DNA of 64,000 bases, taken from Phycisphaeraceae bacterium. Its GTDB lineage: Bacteria; Planctomycetota; Phycisphaerae; Phycisphaerales; UBA1924. The notes beneath the pieces are model-generated. The model saw only the letters and a list, made by a program, of their open reading frames with translations, was not told the DNA's origin and ran no database searches. Numbering within the stretch: position 1 is the stretch's first letter; each line of letters begins with the position of its first letter. Shown here one piece after another: positions 61,301-64,000 of the stretch. Where the stretch lies: assembly GCA_015200025.1 (NCBI GenBank), contig CP054186.1, positions 3,274,643 to 3,338,642 on the forward strand, read 5' to 3'. A program made the position numbers and the translations under genes.

Positions 61301-63224
61301 GACCGGGGTGCAGCTGTGGAAGGCCGAGCGGGCGGACATGACCCGTATCGGCGGGATCAACGAGCTCGAGCCGGCGGGGGGGCAGTTCGTCCCGAACCTG
61401 ACCGGGAATGATCGGCTGATGGACCGGACGAGGCTGGGCTCGGGCGAGTCGCTCGACCGCCGCCTGCGTCAGGCGAACTTCAACGTCTTCCGCGCCTTCG
61501 CGTGGGAGCCCAACATCGACCCGCCGGGCGGGAACCCCAACTACAACCGCGGGATCACGATCACGATGTACGCGACGGCCCGCCGCCCCGACGACCCCGA
61601 CGCGGGCTCCATCCCCCTCGGCGGGATCCCGGCGTACTGCATCGAGCCCAAGCAGCCCGGTGCGTCGTGGTTGCGTCTCGAGACCGACCCGCTCGGGGCC
61701 AGCCCGGCGACGTTCCGTGTGAACAACGACCAGCTCCCGCCGACGGCGGAGCTGACGATGAACGAATGGTTCGACGCCCAGGCCTCGGGCACGAGCCTGT
61801 CGTCGACGCTCCCGGTCTCGCCCTCGCGCCGTTCGAGCGGGTTCCCGATGCCCGCGTCGCGCGACGGGGTGCCGTACGGCGAGGCGAGGGCGGAGTGGGG
61901 CCGGCCCGCTTCCGACGCGGCGGCCAACCCCCCGGTGCTCCCGTTCCGCACGAGGCGGACGGTCAACGGGCAGCCGGTGGACGTGCCCACCCTGCGGGCG
62001 ACGGACCTGTTGACCCCGCTGGCGGTCGGCGCGTTCGAGGCGCCGCTGCGGACCGACGGAACGGCGGAGACCAACCCCGAGCGCCGCTACACGACGCTGG
62101 GCGAGGCCCTCGCGATGGGCTTCAGTTACGAGCCGGTCCCGACCGACGTGAACTCCGCCGGGCTGGCCTGGCTTTTCAGGCCCACGGCCGCGACGACGGG
62201 GACCATCGGCCCGACGGCGGACCGCCCGGTGCTGTCGCGCGGGCGTCTCGTGCTCGACGACTTCGCCACGTTCTTCGACGGGAACCGCAACGGTCGGTTC
62301 GATTACGCCGCCGGGTCCCCGGACCGGATCTTCGGCCTGGGCATCCCCGCCGCGCTGAACATCCTCGATATGGTCAGCGGGTTCGACCCGACGTACGGGG
62401 GCCTCGAGCGGGCCGCGCGCGGCGTGGTCAACCTCAACACCGCGTCGCTCCCGGTGCTCCGGACGCTGCCGATGCTCTCCCCGTCGGACACGGGGCAATG
62501 GACGCAGCGTGCGGGCTGGACCGGGATGCCCCTGGACCGCCGGAGCGACGTCGCCGCGATGCTCGCCGCCTGGCGTGACAAGGGGTGGACCACCTTCCGA
62601 ACCCCCTCGCAGGGCAACTACAACACCCCGGACCACGGCGGCGACAAGGGCGTGACGTTCATCGACGGCGGTGTCCGCTCGCCCGTGGCGCCCAACCTCT
62701 CGGCCGCGACGTTCTACAGCCAGCTCGACGGCCGCGCCTTCGCGGGTCAGATCGAGGGCCTCCGCGAGATCCCCGGGTTCCGGTCGTCGGGCGAGGTGCT
62801 CCTCGCCAGGCTCCGCGAGCGGGCCGCCTTCAACGCGCCCAACCACCCCTCGCTGCGTCACCCCTCGAACATCGATTCGCTCGGGTTCAACGGGGACAAC
62901 GACAGCCGGGCGGGCCTGGACTCGGTCCTCTACCGCGAGACCGCGGGCGGGCTCGAACGCGACGGGCTGACCGACGAGATGGACGAGCGGCTGATCCTCG
63001 CCGCGGGGCTCTCGAACACCACGAGCGTCCGCAGCGACGTCTTCGCCTGCTGGTTCCTCATCGCCGGGTACACCCGCCAGGACTGCGAGAATCTCTCGGC
63101 GGACGACCCACTGGTCCCGAGCTTCCAACGCCGGTTCTTCATGATCGTGGACCGGACCAACGTCACCCGCGAGGGGCAGAAGCCCAGGATCCTCGTGTTC
63201 CGCGAGTTGCCCGTGGCCCGCTAA
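58338..63224 (+). CDS. Giant GspK/PilX-like minor pseudopilin
   Basis: 1628 residues from ATG 58338, with GGAG 7 nt upstream. Unlike the other pseudopilins it has no Glu at +5: an about 50-residue basic leader region is followed by RRGTFLILVVGTLALLAVITLIHFAVG, the style of GspK/PilX N-termini. GspK hallmark segments recur: GLVNVNTASDAGV near residue 360 and GVVNLNTASLPVLRTLPML near residue 1367, the latter resembling the helix-hairpin-helix-like turn of GspK. Between and after them are long Asp/Asn/Gly-rich stretches (DADGDGFLDSRF, DRDGDGRADND), possibly calcium loops. Normal GspK is about 330 residues, so this is about five-fold larger. In the pilus context it would cap the pseudopilus tip (known for GspK); a secreted or surface role for its extra domains is inference. 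Confidence 0.8.
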   Translation: MTMRQIIGTVGQFARRGLGRAAYAIGGGSRGGVRVLLAAVGAPAGVSRTRRGTFLILVVGTLALLAVITLIHFAVGQADRRTSTSLVRADRLEQVPDLVRDYIAQIIADDVVVRVPEDMNDQLPAERRRFRRESWDYPWTDWRYDSSDARETLGQGLANPAYFRVVGIGSDPWLASTEPTYLNFGVDSNNPHANAGRPYLDMRDWAQMSVVSPDGRAVNLYNLRNNFDAEPGFGRVGGRNRMSEGLWLSDQNGRPTNQTDFGEAATGAAARRPATWFSRQRGAFRPADADHARVDANLRPSRPEWLLYQFADADGDGFLDSRFQELVDARDPNAPVSALPNDGRIRWFVAPRIIDLSGLVNVNTASDAGVAPKASAPLGVSPADIDLVRLLQMQDAYDSHQQPSGLDGIRQPVTAPGVPPADPADYSTYNLRVAREGGLKAYDAMRASIDTLRIPETTETIQPWDWQNADRRFDYFRDTSGFIAGASARGTDFVMGGLFPAGDSFELLHMFGVNDPTITSRLELVLGGRLGTGQGVSRFSPLRDNRGLAVERDKRDLDGDGRADNDAMLQVAADARKRVTTYNGARPLQSRIDPSAGSLNSFDTKYAPRELFAANGSANAFGLFELYANALMGASNVKFAPGVNAPSPWPTQAGGGGTVWEQCRTMFYGHQGPELPLLLSAFMGVNMADAYDNDAESTKRTVLFDRSIRDRLGDPQGGNVNQPRNADNIPAFPWWTQGGFDVDPADQPEELSRLASTQNGEAPIAPAVNVFGIESQPFITQFGVYTAWVDMPPAGGGDPDSQPIDDPGGGGLGLPRGYITINGTIAANNSDFLFRAFVVQLTNPFDQPVTLSSAAFAGDVALNSEASFYYLRVTDDAQAVKQTIKLCEVSGEENGLPQFSGITIGPGETIVCYALSESLERIARKIDDADESITGTGPAAGRFRQWAQTQFGRNGANGVVRVVQVPRVTGAWVRDSSFEEFLSTGESGTGVQLWKAERADMTRIGGINELEPAGGQFVPNLTGNDRLMDRTRLGSGESLDRRLRQANFNVFRAFAWEPNIDPPGGNPNYNRGITITMYATARRPDDPDAGSIPLGGIPAYCIEPKQPGASWLRLETDPLGASPATFRVNNDQLPPTAELTMNEWFDAQASGTSLSSTLPVSPSRRSSGFPMPASRDGVPYGEARAEWGRPASDAAANPPVLPFRTRRTVNGQPVDVPTLRATDLLTPLAVGAFEAPLRTDGTAETNPERRYTTLGEALAMGFSYEPVPTDVNSAGLAWLFRPTAATTGTIGPTADRPVLSRGRLVLDDFATFFDGNRNGRFDYAAGSPDRIFGLGIPAALNILDMVSGFDPTYGGLERAARGVVNLNTASLPVLRTLPMLSPSDTGQWTQRAGWTGMPLDRRSDVAAMLAAWRDKGWTTFRTPSQGNYNTPDHGGDKGVTFIDGGVRSPVAPNLSAATFYSQLDGRAFAGQIEGLREIPGFRSSGEVLLARLRERAAFNAPNHPSLRHPSNIDSLGFNGDNDSRAGLDSVLYRETAGGLERDGLTDEMDERLILAAGLSNTTSVRSDVFACWFLIAGYTRQDCENLSADDPLVPSFQRRFFMIVDRTNVTREGQKPRILVFRELPVAR

Positions 63225-63430
63225 GGCCCGAGCAAACGCCCCGGCGAGAAAATCGACCGGGAGCCGCAAGGCCGGCCCGGCGAGGGGACATCGATATCTG
63301 CCCGCCCGCGGCCCGGAAGGATGGCCCGCCGGGAGGGAGATCCAAGAGGGGAGGTCGGCCGGAGCGCTGGATACACGCCCCGGCCGGCTTCATGCGCGGG
63401 GCAGACCTTCGGCCCCTATGATCGGCGGCA
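63225..63430. other. Intergenic stretch between the GspK-like gene and tRNA-Pro
   Basis: 206 nt, GC-rich, no ORF, terminator or repeat recognised, apart from the tRNA -10 box at its right end. Confidence 0.4.
63417..63422 (+). promoter_or_regulatory. Candidate -10 box of tRNA-Pro
   Basis: TATGAT (5 of 6 to consensus) ends 8 nt before the mature tRNA. No clear -35 box. Confidence 0.35.
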
Positions 63431-63504
63431 CAGGGTGTAGCTCAGCTTGGTAGAGCGCCTGGTTTGGGTCCAGGAGGCCGCTGGTTCAAATCCAGTCACC
63501 CTGA
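63431..63504 (+). tRNA. tRNA-Pro (anticodon UGG)
   Basis: 74 nt. Acceptor stem CAGGGTG/CACCCTG, D arm AGCTCAGCTTGGTAGAGC, anticodon stem CCTGG/CCAGG around TTTGGGT with anticodon TGG, T arm with GGTTCAAATCC. Discriminator A; CCA not encoded. Confidence 0.95.
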
Positions 63505-63523
63505 TTCTCGGCCCGGGATCCGA

Positions 63524-64000
63524 TTACTTGAGGTCCCGCCCGCGGACGCCGTCGCGCGTGGCCCAGAAGTGGGCGGGCTGGCCGTACTCCCAGACGAAGC
63601 CTTGCGGGGCGCCGTAGTAGAGAAACCCGGCCATCTCGTTCTCGCCGGGGTTCCAGTTGCCCGAGGGCTGCCAGAGTTTGTCGGGCGGGCGGCCGCCGGT
63701 GAAGTCGGTTTCTTCGATGACGTCTCGCGTGGTGACGGACTTGGCGCTCCCGTCGACGAGGGCGACGCAAGGCTGGGCGTCGCGGGTGTTCCACTGGGGC
63801 TGCTTGGGCTGGACGAAATCCTTGTTCTCGAAGAGGATGACCTTACGGTCGGGCTGGAGGAGGTCGCCGATGCGGTTGCGCTTGATGTGGTACTTACGGA
63901 CGGCGATGCTGGCGGGGCGGGTGGTCTCGGTGAAGCGGTCGGGCGTCTGCCAGAAGACGGGCGGGTACCAGTAACTCCCGGGGAAGATCCACTCGAACCA
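63524..64000 (-). CDS. Prepilin-like protein, C-terminal part (5' end beyond window)
   Basis: 158 codons plus TAA are visible; the start lies to the right of the window. The frame has no internal ATG apart from one, but coding character is clear: Trp/Tyr-rich sequence (WFEWIFPGSYWYPPVFW), then VILFENKDFVQPKQPQW and VALVDGSAKSV, where D-G in a small loop resembles the DG motif of H-X9-DG prepilin-like proteins, and a Trp/Gly-rich end. It resembles the C-terminus of the prepilin-like genes at 17.1 and 19.5 kb in style, not in close sequence. Call is tentative. Confidence 0.55.
   Translation of the reverse strand, partial: WFEWIFPGSYWYPPVFWQTPDRFTETTRPASIAVRKYHIKRNRIGDLLQPDRKVILFENKDFVQPKQPQWNTRDAQPCVALVDGSAKSVTTRDVIEETDFTGGRPPDKLWQPSGNWNPGENEMAGFLYYGAPQGFVWEYGQPAHFWATRDGVRGRDLK

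Noticed and set aside
58128..63269. A 1713-codon open frame on the reverse strand opposite the giant GspK-like gene
   Set aside because: Arg/Val/Pro-rich shadow of the high-GC coding strand; no domain or hydrophobic pattern, and the plus-strand frame has a clear start, signal helix and motifs.

Overview
The window is a very GC-rich chromosomal segment of a planctomycete-type bacterium, most likely class Phycisphaerae (inference). The pointers are secreted proteins ending in a tandem calcium-loop (dockerin-like) tail, several H-X9-DG-style prepilin-like proteins, a GspE/PilT/PilC pilus block with outsized pseudopilins, and a housekeeping set with divergent versions of familiar enzymes. KdsB implies a Kdo/LPS outer membrane. 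Only two tRNA genes (Leu-CAG, Pro-UGG) were found. I saw no rRNA, CRISPR array, transposase, integrase or phage gene, so this looks like ordinary core chromosome.

Layout. 1-10.3 kb: the 3' end of an RlmKL-type rRNA methyltransferase, prpB, a secreted M60-like peptidase, a citrate/2-methylcitrate synthase, a small zinc-ribbon membrane protein, trigger factor (reverse), a secreted M28 peptidase and a cyclophilin lipoprotein. 10.3-17 kb: peptide deformylase (reverse), a TPR protein, kdsB, tRNA-Leu, a 68-aa membrane protein, an RNase HII-like protein with an unusual GYG motif, ribD and a phytase-like beta-propeller. 17-21.5 kb: two copies of a module made of a prepilin-like protein followed by a secreted protein with a dockerin-like tail. 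21.6-26.4 kb: two tandem M1 aminopeptidases (reverse). 26.5-36.9 kb: CTP synthase with an N-terminal extension, PtsN-like EIIA, a prenyl diphosphate synthase, DXP synthase, an SDR enzyme, an AsmA-like protein, CrcB, a globin and AspRS. 36.9-46.8 kb: a membrane protein, peroxiredoxin, a YggS-type PLP protein, another SDR, a thioredoxin-like protein, a 1128-aa periplasmic amidohydrolase with a TolB-like propeller, an RluA pseudouridine synthase fused to a methyltransferase, and a stand-alone CoaB-like protein. 46.9-63.2 kb: a type IV pilus/type II secretion-like cluster. 63.4-64 kb: tRNA-Pro and the C-terminal part of another prepilin-like protein (reverse).

The pilus block is the most coherent system: two GspE/PilB-type assembly ATPases flank a PilT-type retraction ATPase, then come one PilC/GspF platform protein, four class-III-signal pseudopilins and a 1628-aa GspK/PilX-like protein. 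Most of these genes are closely spaced or overlap at stop/start codons. The secretin, PilMNOP and prepilin peptidase are not in the window. Together with the two prepilin/dockerin modules and the prepilin fragment at the right edge, it suggests a secretion or surface-filament machine whose minor components have grown very large.

Across the window about eight genes have a TAnnnT hexamer 5-8 nt before the start codon and no obvious Shine-Dalgarno sequence, the geometry expected of leaderless transcripts. Genes with a clear Shine-Dalgarno either lie inside operons or have the hexamer further upstream.
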